Notes: generated from the sequence alone by a model not told the origin. Numbered from the stretch's first letter, positions 1-10,267 are shown. The stretch is 64,000 bases of DNA from Coptis chinensis (GCA_015680905.1 CM027382.1:10265501-10329500); one strand, 5' to 3'. Made by a program: numbers and translations.

Positions 1-16
1 TTTTACCAAAGCTCAA

Positions 17-149
17 TACATGCTGATATTTTCAGAGAGACAAGCTTAATAATTTGGGATGAAGTGCCGATACAACATCGACACTGTGTGGAAGCTGTCG
101 AAAGGACACTTCGAGATATCAGGGATAATTCAAATCCGTTCGGTTCATA
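17..149 (+). pseudogene. Helitron Pif1-like helicase fragment
   Basis: An open frame reads [17 protein letters not shown] and continues [15 protein letters not shown], ending at PFG. This is the Walker B (motif II) segment of the Pif1-family helicase of plant Helitrons, where LIIWDE followed by HR, a variable stretch and E(A/V)xxRTLRDI is diagnostic. The frame stops being helicase-like just after PFG at about 149, where the sequence changes to the antisense ORF of the retrotransposon, so the helicase is truncated on the right and runs off the window on the left. The catalytic acidic pair DE is kept, but only about 45 residues remain. It is a dead fragment here unless the part outside the window is joined differently. 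Confidence 0.7.
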
Positions 150-1551
150 GGGAACAGTTGGAGGATTCTCTATGTATTGGATCTGTTCAATGACAGGGGC
201 AATAACATCTATTTATCGGATGTGATGGAGCATTTTGTTGTGAGGAGGTTGAGTGCTTTGAATTTCAGTTTTCATGTCTTTAAGGGGAAGTCTCCTGTTA
301 TCGTGGGGGTAAGTAAGGAGGAATGGGGGCATAGGCCGTTGTTGGTTGTGGGTAGATATTGTCCTCCTGGTTTGGAGATTGAGAATCGTGTTGTACAGTT
401 GCCTAGTAGGTTGTTTGTTTTAGGTCGTAATGTGTGTATGATATATTATAATTTGGACGTTCTGATTTATTTGGTTTGTTTTTGCAGAGATCAACATTTG
501 TTTTCGTATTAAGGCCGGTGTTATTGAAAGATTTGTTTGTTTGAGCTTGGAGGAGAAACAAGCGTTGTTGGGGGAGGTTGCACATTATTTTAAGAGGCGC
601 GGAGAAAAGAAGATCAACCATAAGAGGCTGGAGCAAAAAGCAAGGGCTCGCAAAGCTGTGGTTGCTATATTAGATTCTAGCTTGGAATCTGTCATGGAGA
701 GGGAGAGTCAAAAGAAAGCACCTATTTCTGGAGGGAAAAGGGTTGGAGGTGCTGGTGACAACCGTTCTGAGGGAGCTAGGACGGCTGGTGGTGCTGCTAA
801 AAGCCGTTCTAAGGTGGTGAGGACAGCTGGAGGAGTGACGCAATCCAGACGCTCTGAGTTGGGTGACGCAAATCGTTTGGCATCCCAACGATCTGAGCTG
901 GGGGATAGAGGACGCTCTGCATCCAACCGCTTCTCCTCTGGTGATGCAGATCGCTCTGCATTGAACTGCTTCTCCTCTAGAGATGCGGGTGATGGAAGTG
1001 CTGGTGGTGTTGCTGCTGGTGGGAGAACGTGCTGGTGGAGAGGGCGATGCTCCCACTTCATTCCGGAGGCCTGTTCTGAATAGGCGCTCCGAAGTGGTTG
1101 AGTCGGAGGGGCTAAGAGGGCCCGAACTGAGCCTGAGGAACGACCGAGTACTGGTGAGGGTCGTGCATCTTCAGGTCGGGTTCATCTGAATAAGATGAAC
1201 CTGATTGATTTGGCTGCTGATACTGGGGTGGCTGATGCCCATGGAAAGAAGAAGGTTGATGATGTTGAGCCTGCTTCTGAACAGTGCAAGGGGTCAGGAA
1301 GTGCGGACCCAAGTAAGAAGAGTGGAAGTGACGTTCTAGATAGGCTGGTTATGTATGAAGACCCTATTAATGGGCTGAGGAAGTTTGTGGAGAATGGAGA
1401 TTGTAGCTTCAAGTCCAAGTTGGTTGCTAGGGGGTTGCTGAAGAGTATTATGTTTGATGGGGATAGGCGTAAGCTTGATAATAAGAGTCTGGATGTGAGC
1501 TTGCAAGAGATGGATCAGTCTCTGTGCCATGTGAGTGTTCTTCCATTATGA
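150..1551 (+). pseudogene. 5' part of antisense ORF of the Tat retrotransposon
   Basis: Three consecutive pieces read as protein. 162-512 includes LYVLDLFNDRGNNIYLSDVM. 541-1083 is a basic, low-complexity segment with repeated RSELGD and RxASxRFSSGDADR blocks. 1195-1551 is a charged segment ending LDVSLQEMDQSLCHVSVLP. They lie downstream of pol and on the opposite strand, the place and orientation of the extra ORF of Tat-lineage elements. The frame breaks near 512-541 and 1083-1195 may be introns or lesions. I recognise no catalytic domain. The continuation is found beyond the nested Mutator element at 7620-8242, which indicates that the insertion interrupted one ORF. Confidence 0.55.
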
Positions 1552-1581
1552 GCTTGTTTATATTTGGCTTTGTCAATTTTG

Positions 1582-1587
<6 letters not shown>

Positions 1588-1612
<25 letters not shown>
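1588..1612. repeat. (AT)n microsatellite at the Mutator element's left edge
   Basis: About twelve AT units lie immediately left of the Mutator TIR. The 60505-62334 TIR element is also bordered by AT/TA microsatellite DNA. Confidence 0.9.
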
Positions 1613-1616
<4 letters not shown>

Positions 1617-1629
1617 TAGGCTAGGATGA

Positions 1630-2265
1630 CATATTTAGGGTGACATACATAGAGTGACATACCACTGTTCATGTCCTAAAAGCCCAGCCCACGAACCAAC
1701 AAAACACAAAACAGATTTTGTGTTTACAAACCTTCGTCAAAAACACAGTTCAAACTTAGAACGCATAATTCAAACCAAACTCCACAATCTAAACTCCAAA
1801 TTGATCACCCCACTCCGGCATCCCACTCCGACATCTCCCGTCATCGCAAGCTTGCTTTTTTCAGGTTAGTTACTTCCCTAGTTTTGGTATTTTTCGAGTT
1901 TTGTTATAGTAATGGTATCAATGTTTTGGTATCAATGTTCACGACATTTGGAGTTTAGAGTGTGGACTGTAGTTGAACAATACCGTCTTTAAAACTAGTC
2001 TACAAACCAAACGATTCATGGAACCCATTCAGTCTTGTTGTCAAAACTGGTATGCGTCCTTTTGGTTCACCTATTTCTGGTTCACGACTATCTATGAGTG
2101 CTGAATTTAATCTTATTTCTCGTGGTAACCCTAGTTTCTTTCTAAGGTGCAATCCTCAATTTTCAGTTTTCAGTTTTCAGTTTTGGTAGTTTTGATTCTA
2201 GAAGCAAATTTGTATTGGCAAATTTATCGAAATAATTTTATTACTTTCTGTAGTATTTCTACATC
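1630..2265 (+). repeat. Left terminal inverted repeat of Mutator-like element
   Basis: It matches the reverse complement of about 6958-7616 with scattered substitutions and small indels. The shared frame contains HCSCPKSPAHEPTKHKTDF, but this is almost certainly a by-product. Both arms carry the repeated ATTGATACCA/TGGTATCAAT motif near 1912-1945 and 7303-7335. The arm ends two bases before the ATG of the GRF ORF, so TIR sequence is positioned as that ORF's upstream region. Confidence 0.88.
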
Positions 2266-2266
2266 C

Positions 2267-2575
2267 ATGAATAAGAGCAAGTGTCCATTCTGTGGAAGCA
2301 CCGTATTTCATAGAACTTCAAGAACCGAGTTGAATCCTGAACGGCGTTTCTTCATTTGCGCAAGAAATACATATCATTTACCGGTAGAACATAGATGTAG
2401 ATATTTTATATGGGAGGATGAGATAAATTATGGAAGCTGTTCGTCTGCCCCAGCTCTAACTCCATCCACAAATTCTTTTGCGGCAGCTCGAACTGAAAGT
2501 GAAGTTTCCATTTCTTGCCAAGGGAAGATAAAGATCCATTCATTTATTCAATTTGGATCGGCATGCTCATTTTGA
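2267..2575 (+). CDS. GRF-type zinc-finger ORF inside the Mutator element
   Basis: The ATG at 2267 opens a 102-residue frame. Near its start is CPFCGSTVFHRTSRTELNP followed by ERRFFICARNTYH and CRYFIWEDE, matching the zf-GRF pattern: a paired Cys, a T/S-x-x-NP-x-R-R-F-x-C core, then a later Cys and an aromatic-W-(D/E) ending. GRF fingers bind nucleic acid and occur in DNA-processing enzymes and in many plant transposon proteins. After the finger the chain is Ser/Ala/Thr-rich with no recognised domain. A longer upstream in-frame extension starts inside the TIR, but the ATG at 2267 lies right at the TIR border and is the more sensible start. It could be a captured gene or an accessory gene of the element. 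Confidence 0.6.
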   Translation: MNKSKCPFCGSTVFHRTSRTELNPERRFFICARNTYHLPVEHRCRYFIWEDEINYGSCSSAPALTPSTNSFAAARTESEVSISCQGKIKIHSFIQFGSACSF

Positions 2576-2692
2576 GGTTGTTGTTGGTGTGTATGCTTTT
2601 AGTGGTTATCTGTATTATCAAATACCTAATTAAGGTGATATGGTGCTTTTGATGGTTTTGAAGAGGATGGTATAACCGCCGGGTTATCCGCT

Positions 2693-2935
2693 TAAGAATA
2701 TGTTATGAATCTGTTGAATCATTTACTGTTGAATTTTTTCGGTTATCACATTTATCACGCTGAATTTTTTTCGTTATCTGTTAAGAATATGTTATGAATC
2801 ATTATCCATTGAATTTTTTAGGTTATCATTAAGAATCATTATCTGTTGAATTTTTTAGGTTATCCGGTTAAGAATATGTTATGAATCTGTTGAATCACAT
2901 TATCACATTGAATTTTTTCGGTTATCCGTTATGAA
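2693..2935 (+). repeat. Degenerate tandem repeat
   Basis: Four to five copies of a unit containing GTTGAATTTTTTCGGTTATC alternate with AAGAATATGTTATGAATC. Spacing varies from about 35 to 60 bases. Confidence 0.7.
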
Positions 2936-3181
2936 ACTTCGGCGTGGATTTGAAGTGTCTTAGAGAAAAGTTTCTAGTAGGCTCGAGAATCTCGCATCGT
3001 CGTCGTCAGCGTTTTCATCGAGGTTGGCTTGAAAAGTGTTGTTGATCTTGTTCTTTGAAGAGAGTAGTACAATCACTGAAGCTGGAATTATCATCAAAAG
3101 GAGCCAGGTGATTGTCATGTTTTGGTTCTTGTTGTTTTATTTCCATTTTGTTGTACTTGGTAATGGTTCCGTTGATGATTC

Positions 3182-3583
3182 CGGGGTTTTATTTCCATTT
3201 TGAATTGTGGGTTTTTTGGATCTGCTTCAAATAATAATCTTTGTTCAAAATGTTACAGAGATTTCTATTTGAAGCAATCAAATCAGCACTGTTAGTGCTT
3301 CTTTGTTGATGTCGAGGAGGAGAATAACAAGGTTGAACCCATTGTTGTGGAAAGTGAAGGAACAACTTCGAAGATCGAGGGAACCAACCAGGCAAATCGT
3401 TGTAACTTTTGTAGAAAGAGGGTTGGATTGACGGGGTTCAAGTGTCGTTGTGGAGAGACGTTTTGTTCGATTCATCGTTATTCGGATAAGCATAATTGTG
3501 CCTTTGATTATAAGAGTGCAGGTCAAGATGCTATTGCAAAGGCGAATCCTATTGTGAAGGCAGATAAAATTGAGAAGATCTGA
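3182..3583 (+). pseudogene. Captured stress-associated protein (A20/AN1 zinc finger) fragment
   Basis: At 3203-3277 the frame reads NCGFFGSASNNNLCSKCYRD then FYLKQ, the A20 finger of plant stress-associated proteins, but its first zinc-binding Cys is absent (ILNCGFF). The same frame meets one TAG at 3293-3295 and then runs through an acidic linker ([14 protein letters not shown]) into a complete AN1 finger: [20 protein letters not shown], followed by [21 protein letters not shown] and the usual [14 protein letters not shown] tail. Intact family members of about 130-170 aa act in ubiquitin-linked stress signalling. Here the N-terminus is lost. Downstream (3590-3720) resembles a 3' UTR, so a whole 3' gene end seems to have been picked up by the Mutator element. 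The AN1 part alone could still be translated. Confidence 0.85.
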
Positions 3584-3796
3584 TGGTGGTGGGGGTAGAA
3601 GGATGGAATGAGGAATTGGGCAATCTCATTGTGGAGCATTTGTTTTTTATGCATGATAAAAGAAGGTGAAACCTTTGGTTATAAAACATTTCGAAATGAT
3701 TTCTTGTTTGGAAAATAAATTTGCTTGTGGTAGTATTATGATTATCTTTTTTTTTTCGCTTGCTTGCATGTGTATAGTCCAGTTCTATGTAATTTA

Positions 3797-3925
3797 AACC
3801 CAGTGATACCGAGTGAAATCGTTAGTTATATTTCATTTTTATCCTTGTATATTTTCTTTGTAGCATTTGCCCGTGGTTCGATCTTATGGATATCTTGCCT
3901 TATTTTGAATTGTTTGTTATCTTTG
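3797..3925 (+). repeat. Internal segment inverted at 6838-6955
   Basis: This stretch (GTGAAATCGTTAGTTATATT onward to GAATTGTTTGTTAT) recurs in inverted orientation at about 6838-6955, where it directly abuts the inner end of the right TIR. The left TIR lacks it next to its inner end. This indicates an internal rearrangement of the element after or during gene capture. Confidence 0.8.
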
Positions 3926-4479
3926 TATGGTCGTTTATTAGTTCACCGTGTATGGTACTTTGGATTATGTGAAAGGAGCCGAAATGTATGTACTTTAAAA
4001 ACGCAAGAGAGGCAATTTGTTTACTAGTTGTATCACTATTTCTTAATCTATCTTAATGAATGAGCTTCCGCATTTAGATATTCCATATCTTGTGTAGTTA
4101 GGTTAGGAGAGGCTTGCTAGTTTCTTGTGTGGAGAGACAACATGATTTCATCACCGGTTAACTAATGGCGATTATCACTTTTATTGTGGTGAGACCCAAT
4201 GGAATTTCTCATCTTCATTTATCTATGATAGTATCAATTTCATTGTACTATGATATGGATTATGGATGTTTACTAGATAGCTATAGCATACTTACATGGC
4301 CTATGGGTGTTTACTAGATTGATATTAGATTTCTTGTATCTTTTACCTTGTTGCTTTGCCGTGTATATGTCTTTGTTGTATGCCTTGCATGATCATCCTC
4401 CTTTCTTACATAGGTGGCGGTATATACAAATGGAGAATTAGAGAATATATCACTAATGAGTCATTATGAATTATCATCA

Positions 4480-6214
4480 CTAATTCACTTTGCTTACACC
4501 ATTATTTACGGCATGACTGAGCGGAAGGTGCTCTGAGAATCGGATGTTGGAGTCCTTACAAAATATACATACCAAACTTCGACAATGCGGAAGAATCGTT
4601 CTTGACAATACAAAATACAAAATATACATACCAAATTTTGACAATACAAAATATACATACCAAATTTTCTGCATCTTTGCCTTCCGGTATTGCTCCTTAA
4701 ATTTATTGAATACTCTAATCGTATAGACATTCCTTCGCGGCATGCATAAGGAGGAAAGCATCTTCAGCCACAATTAAGTGAACTATGCTCGGTCGCGGTA
4801 ATCGGAATCTCTTTCATTCCTAGCAATCGAAGCCGGAGACTTCTCATTACCATGTACAAACTCCATCGATTAGTTCTCGAATTGACAAATTGGTCATAAT
4901 GAGAGTTCATCGATTCACTTCTCCCGGTCGTTATGCATACCCGGCAAAAAAGGTGTCACCGAGATAACAAGGAACCCATTTCTCCCTAATATTATATATT
5001 TACGTCAACCAACGATTTTTCGGACAACTTCGTTCTTCTCTATGATTGTACACCATCTTCTTTCAAAATCAGCAATCATATCACGAGAAAGAAATAGTAT
5101 TCTTCAGTCGAGTTACCAATGTCTCAATTTTAGTAAAGGACAACTTCTCTTGGAATTTCTGCATAACATGCCAAAGACAAGATGCTTGATGGCGAGTATC
5201 GAGGAAACACTTTAGCAATGGCTGCGGTCATCGCTCTATCCCCCGGTCGATGATAATTGCGGTTGGCGACGACCACCCATGGCTGCAAGCCAAACCTTAA
5301 ACAGCCATATGAATGTATGTTCTGTCTCATCAAGCAACAGCGCGCAACCAAACTGAACCGATTGCAAATGATGGTTGACTCCAGTAAAAGGGGCAAAAGG
5401 CATAGAGTATGCATTAAATGCGATATGTGGTATCAAAAGAGACAACATCCCCAAAGTATTCATCTTGGACTCGAGACCTCCCATCAACCCGAAAAAGTTT
5501 AGTGCAGTCCCATTTTGATCTAGATCAATGGCGTAGTAAATTGGGGATCCTCCGCGACTCCTCGCATAAAATAGTTTAGCACGGCTGTTGCATCACCTTC
5601 TTTAGGCATCTTTCTCGACAAACCATAATGATGGTTCCAACAATCCTTCTTTGTAAACCCAACTTCCTCCCCATGAAAAGCGGATGCCACTTTCCCAGCC
5701 AACAGTAAATTGTTATCACTTTGAAAATCTCGGTCAAGCTCTTTCTTTGCCAGGCATAGTTTTGTTAATTTTCATACAAATTCTCTTCGTTGGAGTCACT
5801 TGACTATGGCTATGTTCATTATGAGCAATCTTGACATCGTATATCTCTTCATGTAGTCTTTTTCTTAACACGCATTTTAGCCATGAACCGCACCGGATAG
5901 TCGATGTATTTCTTAATCTCACTGAATCTCTCTTGTTAGGGGGCACCTTCCGTGCACAAACAAATAAACAATTAGTAACCACATTCACATCAGTTCCGCT
6001 TCTTCTCCGTCGTCCGAACCACGAGTCTCAAATCCCTCTTGTTGACCATACTCTCGTAGTAAGTCTTTGCCTCGTCAATACTTCTAAAAGCCATACCTAC
6101 ATACGGAGCAACTAATATCGGTGCTTTTTGAACAGGAGATTTAGTAGGCGAAGAACCAACTACATCTTCTTCGATTTCTATCGATTCATATCGGTTAGCC
6201 ATGATGAACAACAC
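4480..6214 (-). pseudogene. FAR1/MULE-type transposase remnant
   Basis: Read on the minus strand from 6199 down. An N-terminal FAR1 DNA-binding segment (PYVGMAFRSIDEAKTYYES, then RCGSWLKCVLRKRLHEEIY and HNEHSHSQ). A linker typical of the family (NHHYGLSRKMPKEGDATAVL). The MULE DDE core around 5130-5487 (VNHHLQSVQFGCALLLDETE followed by HTFIWLFKVWLAAMGG, then DRAMTAAIAKVFP). A C-terminal piece (RNVYTIRVFNKFKEQYRKA) at about 4650-4740. The pieces lie in different frames, so several frameshifts separate them. This family includes mobile transposases and the domesticated FAR1/FHY3/FRS transcription factors; its place between long TIRs makes this the element's own transposase, now inactive. No SWIM finger was recognised. 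Confidence 0.82.
4558..4671 (+). repeat. Short tandem repeat inside the transposase remnant
   Basis: Three copies of a unit beginning ACAAAATATACATACCAAA start at 4558, 4617 and 4645. The last two are 28 bases apart. The array interrupts the C-terminal part of the transposase reading frame on the minus strand. Confidence 0.8.
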
Positions 6215-6417
6215 CCATTATATCAAGACTATATAATACCTGCATGGTAAATTCAACATCGGACTAGCATGACAAGGGAGACTAAAACAATATATAAACC
6301 AATTAAACAGACGAATGAAAGAGAGGAAGAATATCAGTTTATTGAGTTTTGAGAGCTCATGCTTGATTCATGCTTCTTTACCTTGTCATTAAATGCGCTA
6401 AGTATGTCATTGGTTTA

Positions 6418-6453
6418 GTATGTCACGCTAAGTATGACACGCTAAGTATGACA
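6418..6453 (+). repeat. TIR-like subterminal motif cluster
   Basis: TATGTCACGCTAAGTATGAC is followed by further GCTAAGTATGACAC copies. On the other strand these resemble the GGGTGACATAC/AGTGACATACC motifs at the element's own TIR ends, and may be transposase-binding-type repeats or the end of another nested copy. Confidence 0.45.
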
Positions 6454-6957
6454 CATTTTTTGAGAGGTAAATTGATAAACTGATATCCAAATTGATAAAC
6501 CTTCGTATATCCCTTATATCAGGTTAGTTTGAAATGGATATCCCTTTCAATCATGGACCTTCAAATAAACCTTATATCCATTTCAAATAAACCTTATATC
6601 CATTTCAATCATGGACCAAAAACTGATATTCATCAAAAGGTTTTGTTTAGTATTACTGACACATTTTTTGATATAGTACTAGCCTAACCATATATCCCTT
6701 ATATCATGTTAGTTGGCAAGCTTGAAGATTGATACAATAGCAGTATATCAAAACTGAAACTGAAAACTACCAAAACTGAATATCATTATCAAAACTGAAA
6801 ACTGAAAACTAAAAATAAGGCATAACAAACGACACAGCATAACAAACAATTCAAAATAAGGCAAGATATCCATAAGATCGAACCACCGGTGCAAATGCTA
6901 CAGCAAAATATACAAGGATAAAAATGAAATATAACCAACGATTTCACTCCAGTATCA

Positions 6958-7616
6958 TGGATCTAGAAATACTACAGAAAGTAATAAAATTATTTCGATA
7001 AATTTGCCAATACAAATTTGCTTCTAGAATCAAAACTACCAAAACTGAATATCATTATCAAAACTGAAAACTGACAACTGAAAATTGAGGATTGCACCTT
7101 AGAAAGAAACTAGGGTTACCACGAGAAATAAGATTAAATTCAAAGACTCATAGATAGTCGGAACCCGGAAATAGGTGAACCAAAAGGGCCGATACCGGTT
7201 TGACAACAAGACCGAATGGGTTCCATGAATCGTTTGGTTTGTAGACTAGTTTTAAAGACGGTATTGTTCAACTACAGTCCACACTCTAAACTCCAAATGT
7301 AAGTGAACATTGATACCAAAACATTGATACCATTACTATAACAAAACTTCGAAAAATACCAAAACTAGGGGAAGTAACTAACCTTGAAAAAGCAAGCTTC
7401 TTATGGCCGGAGATGTCGGAGTGGGATGCCGGAGTGGGGTGATCAATTTGGAGTTTAGATTGTGGAGTTTGGTTTGAATTATGCGTTCTAAGTTTGAACT
7501 GTGTTTTTGACGAAGGTTTGTAAACACAAAATCTGTTTTGTGTTTTGTTGGTTCGTGGGCTGGGCTTTTAGGACATGAACAGTGGTATGTCACTTTATGT
7601 ATGTCACCCTAAATAT
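6958..7616 (-). repeat. Right terminal inverted repeat of Mutator-like element
   Basis: This is the inverted partner of about 1630-2265, with mostly substitutions and small indels. The outermost shared sequence reads TATTTAGGGTGACATAC in the TIR orientation. Its inner edge joins the inverted copy of the 3797-3925 segment. Confidence 0.88.
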
Positions 7617-7619
7617 GGT

Positions 7620-8242
7620 TCTGGCTATGTACATGAAGTTGAGGGAGATGACTTCTATCTCCGATCAGTACAAGAAGGAGTTGGATGCGAGCAAGCAATC
7701 TTATGGTAAGCTGGTGGCCGAGCAGCAAGTGGAGAGGGCTGAGGGCTCAAGTGCAAGAGTTGGATGGGAAAGTGGCCTTGCTGCAACCCTCTCTTGACTC
7801 TACAAAGCTGGAGGTTCAGCAATGGGTCGCCAAGTGCAAGAAGCAGCGGGCCGTTGCTAAACGAGCTGAGACTGAATATAACAAGCTGGTTGATTTGGTG
7901 GAGGGTGGTGATACTTACGTTCTAGTAGATGATTATTTGGATCTATATTGTAGATATGAGCTCCTGAAGATGTCAGTTGAAAGTGGGGATGCCACATTGT
8001 TTGTTGACGATATTGGTGTAGATTCAAGTAGACGATCTAACTTGCCGACCGACCTAGGTGTTGTTATAGCTACCCCTCCAATTGTGCCTCCCATTGTTGT
8101 TTCTTTGGATGTTCATGAAGTTGTTGTTGATCCAGGTGAAGAGGGCTGTGAGCTTGATCCTTTGAATGTTGATCAAATATCGCGTGTTGTTTTAGCTTCT
8201 TCTGGTTTGATTGTTGTTTGTGATGTGGGTAAAGTGTTTTAA
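7620..8242 (+). pseudogene. 3' part of antisense ORF of the Tat retrotransposon
   Basis: Frames at 7620-7795 (YMKLREMTSISDQYKKELDA) and 7685-8242 (LDSTKLEVQQWVAKCKKQRA and onward) overlap, so one frameshift separates them near 7740-7790. The protein is rich in Lys, Glu, Gln and Leu with heptad-like spacing, suggesting a coiled coil, then an acidic tail ending VVCDVGKVF. It continues the plus-strand ORF broken at about 1551 by the Mutator insertion. I recognise no known domain and cannot assign a function. Antisense ORFs of Tat-lineage elements are known, but their role is unclear. Confidence 0.5.
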
Positions 8243-9015
8243 CAATATTCTCTTTCTGTCCGAGTTGATACTGATACTGATATACTGAGGTCGTTTTCCT
8301 AAGATAACCTGGGGGCTTCATGTATCTAATCGAAATTTGTATGGAAGTAGGAATATTTAAATTACTTACTTGTTGGAATTTGCTTGAAGCATGCATGTGA
8401 TTGCTTTTGCTGTTTTTGACTTGTTGCATGATGACCTGTGTTGCCTAGTAGTCGTACTGATGAACTGCTTGACTTTGTTAGGTCGTCTGATTATTACAGG
8501 CCGTAAAGTGTTTGTGTACGACCTGATATATTTGCGTAGTTGACACTTAGGCTTTGTCTTGTCCCTAGGTGTACGCCCTGATTCATTCCTTTTGGGGAAA
8601 TTTCTGCTTGATATAATTAACTTTTGAGTGGCTATTATATTTGAGTCTAACTTAAATCCTTTGTGAGGTCGTAAGTTGACTTGGGGTCCCTTCGGGGGTC
8701 CCTTAGATTATATTTGTCTGATAATTGGCATTTGAGTGGCAATTACAGTTGAATCATACTTAACCATGATGTTGGTGTTAAGTTGATTTAGGGTCATTTT
8801 AGGGGACCTTGTTTGAATTGATTGAAATTTAACCACTACATGGTTGTAGTTGAGTCATTGTAGACTCCGCCTTTTATGTACGACCTGTCATTGTGATGAC
8901 GTAGGTCGGGTTACGCAGTGTAAGATGCATTGTACTTATGTAATGCCCACAATGATATATATACACAAAATGTTAATGAATTTTTTCATATTGACTTATG
9001 TATATGGAGAAAGAC
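8243..9015. other. Non-coding spacer between antisense ORF and pol
   Basis: No gene is seen. Two diverged tandem units of about 108 bases start near 8617 and 8725 (shared GAGTGGC(T/A)ATTA and a GACTTGGGGTCCC/GATTTAGGGTCAT block), with scattered TACGACCTG motifs. Convergent coding regions would both end here. Confidence 0.6.
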
Positions 9016-10237
9016 TTATTGATAGAGTCGCTTTAGGAAAGCTGTATTCCAAGGTCGGGGAAGCATGTCACCGACCTGAGTTTTGATCAAGTATGCACCA
9101 TTTCTAACGACTTTGTCAACAATGTAGGGGCATTCCCAAGTTGGGTCGAGTTTGGCTGGGGCCAGTGTCTTTTTGAGGACTAGGTCCCCGGCTTGAAAAG
9201 ATCTTGGGATGACCTTCTTATTGTAAGATCGTTGGATTGTTTGGTGGTACCGAGCTAGGGATATTGCAGCTATTTCTCTGCATTTCTCTAGGAGATCAAC
9301 TTCTTTTGCCAAGATAGTGGCATGCCTCATGACTCGACGGTGTCAGAACGTGTTGTTGTGAGTGTGAGTTCTGATGGTATTACTGCTTCTGCTCCAAAGC
9401 AAAGTGTGAAAGGAGACTCATTTGTATTGGCTCTAGCTGTTGTTTTATATGCCCATAGAATGTTCTCGAGCTGCTCTGGCCATTAGCTCTTTTTGCTCTC
9501 CAACTTCTTTTGGAGGTTTTCTTTGATGGCCTTGTTTGTGGCCTCTGCTTGACCATTGCTTTGTGCATATCTAGGTGTAGAAAATGCTTGAGTGATGCAC
9601 CATTTTTGTAGAAAAGTCCTGACTTGTGTGCTAGCAAATTGGGTTTCGTTGTCCATGACAAGGGTGTGGGGTAGACCAAATCTTGAATCTTGATGATATT
9701 GGTCCATATGAAGTTGATTGCGTTGATTTCCTTGACCTGGACTAGTGGGATTGCTTCAACCCACTTGGTGAAGTAATTTGTGGCTGCTAGGACGTATTTG
9801 AGCCCTGTTTTCTTTTGTGGGATGAACGGTCCCATGATGTCTAGCCCCCACATGTAAAAAGGCCATGGGCTGGCTATATTGATAAATTCCCTTGCTGGAC
9901 TTAGGTGGTTGTGGCCAAATGTTTGACATTTGAGGCATTTAAGTACGTACCTTTTTGCTTCAATATGCATGACTAGCCAATAATACCCTTGGGCTATTGC
10001 TTTATGTGCCAGAGATCTTACTCCTGCGTGGTTGCCACATTCACCTTTGTGGATTTCGTCGAAAATGAGCTGTCCTTCCCTCGGAGTTATGCACTTTAGG
10101 TGGGGTTTTCCTGCTGATTTACGGAATAATTGTTCGTTGATCACTATGTATCTTGGGGCTCGGAATTGTATTGCACGAGCATTCTTTGTTTCTGATGGGA
10201 TCTCACCATGTAAGATGAATTTAATAAATGGGCCCAT
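9016..10237 (-). pseudogene. Ty3/gypsy integrase
   Basis: Minus strand. An HHCC-type zinc finger (GECGNHAGVRSLAHKAIAQG, YYW, then CLKCQTFG); the DDE core with WGLDIMGPFI, VMDNETQFAS and YAQSNGQAEATNKAI supplying the D, D and E positions; and a C-terminal domain at 9016-9330 with FQAGDLVLKKTLAP, WECPYIVDKVVRNGAY and PRPWNTAFLKRLY. The core splits between two frames near 9700 and again before the C-terminal part (about 9330-9480), so it cannot give one intact enzyme. Integrase inserts the retroelement cDNA into the genome; the linear order after two RNase H domains supports the Tat assignment. Confidence 0.85.
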
Positions 10238-10267
10238 CCAAGATTGACTGATTTCTTCATTGGATGG

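Larger units (their letters stand above)
1613..7616. mobile_element. Mutator-like element with long TIRs and captured genes
   Basis: Two inverted arms (about 1630-2265 and 6958-7616) are near-identical; both even encode the same 71-residue frame in opposite orientation (1654-1869 and 7378-7593). Between them lie a GRF zinc-finger ORF, a captured A20/AN1 gene piece and, on the minus strand, a FAR1/MULE-type transposase remnant. Long TIRs plus this transposase assign it to the Mutator superfamily. The outer ends differ: the left extends further (GGTTAGGCTAGGATGAC) before the shared TATTTAGGGTGACATAC, and the right stops at that shared part. An imperfect flank match (GGTTAGGCTA at 1615 against GGTTCTGGCTA at 7617) may be a degraded target duplication. 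The host ORF resumes at 7620. Confidence 0.82.

Noticed and set aside
1654..1869. 71-aa ORF present twice (also 7378-7593, minus)
   Set aside because: It is simply the TIR read in both arms; no start context, domain or codon bias supports a protein.
1615..7627. Perfect 9-base target duplication for the large Mutator element
   Set aside because: Only an imperfect match (GGTTAGGCTA/GGTTCTGGCTA) is present, and GGTTAGGCTAG may belong to the TIR itself, since its complement also occurs inside the element near 6680.
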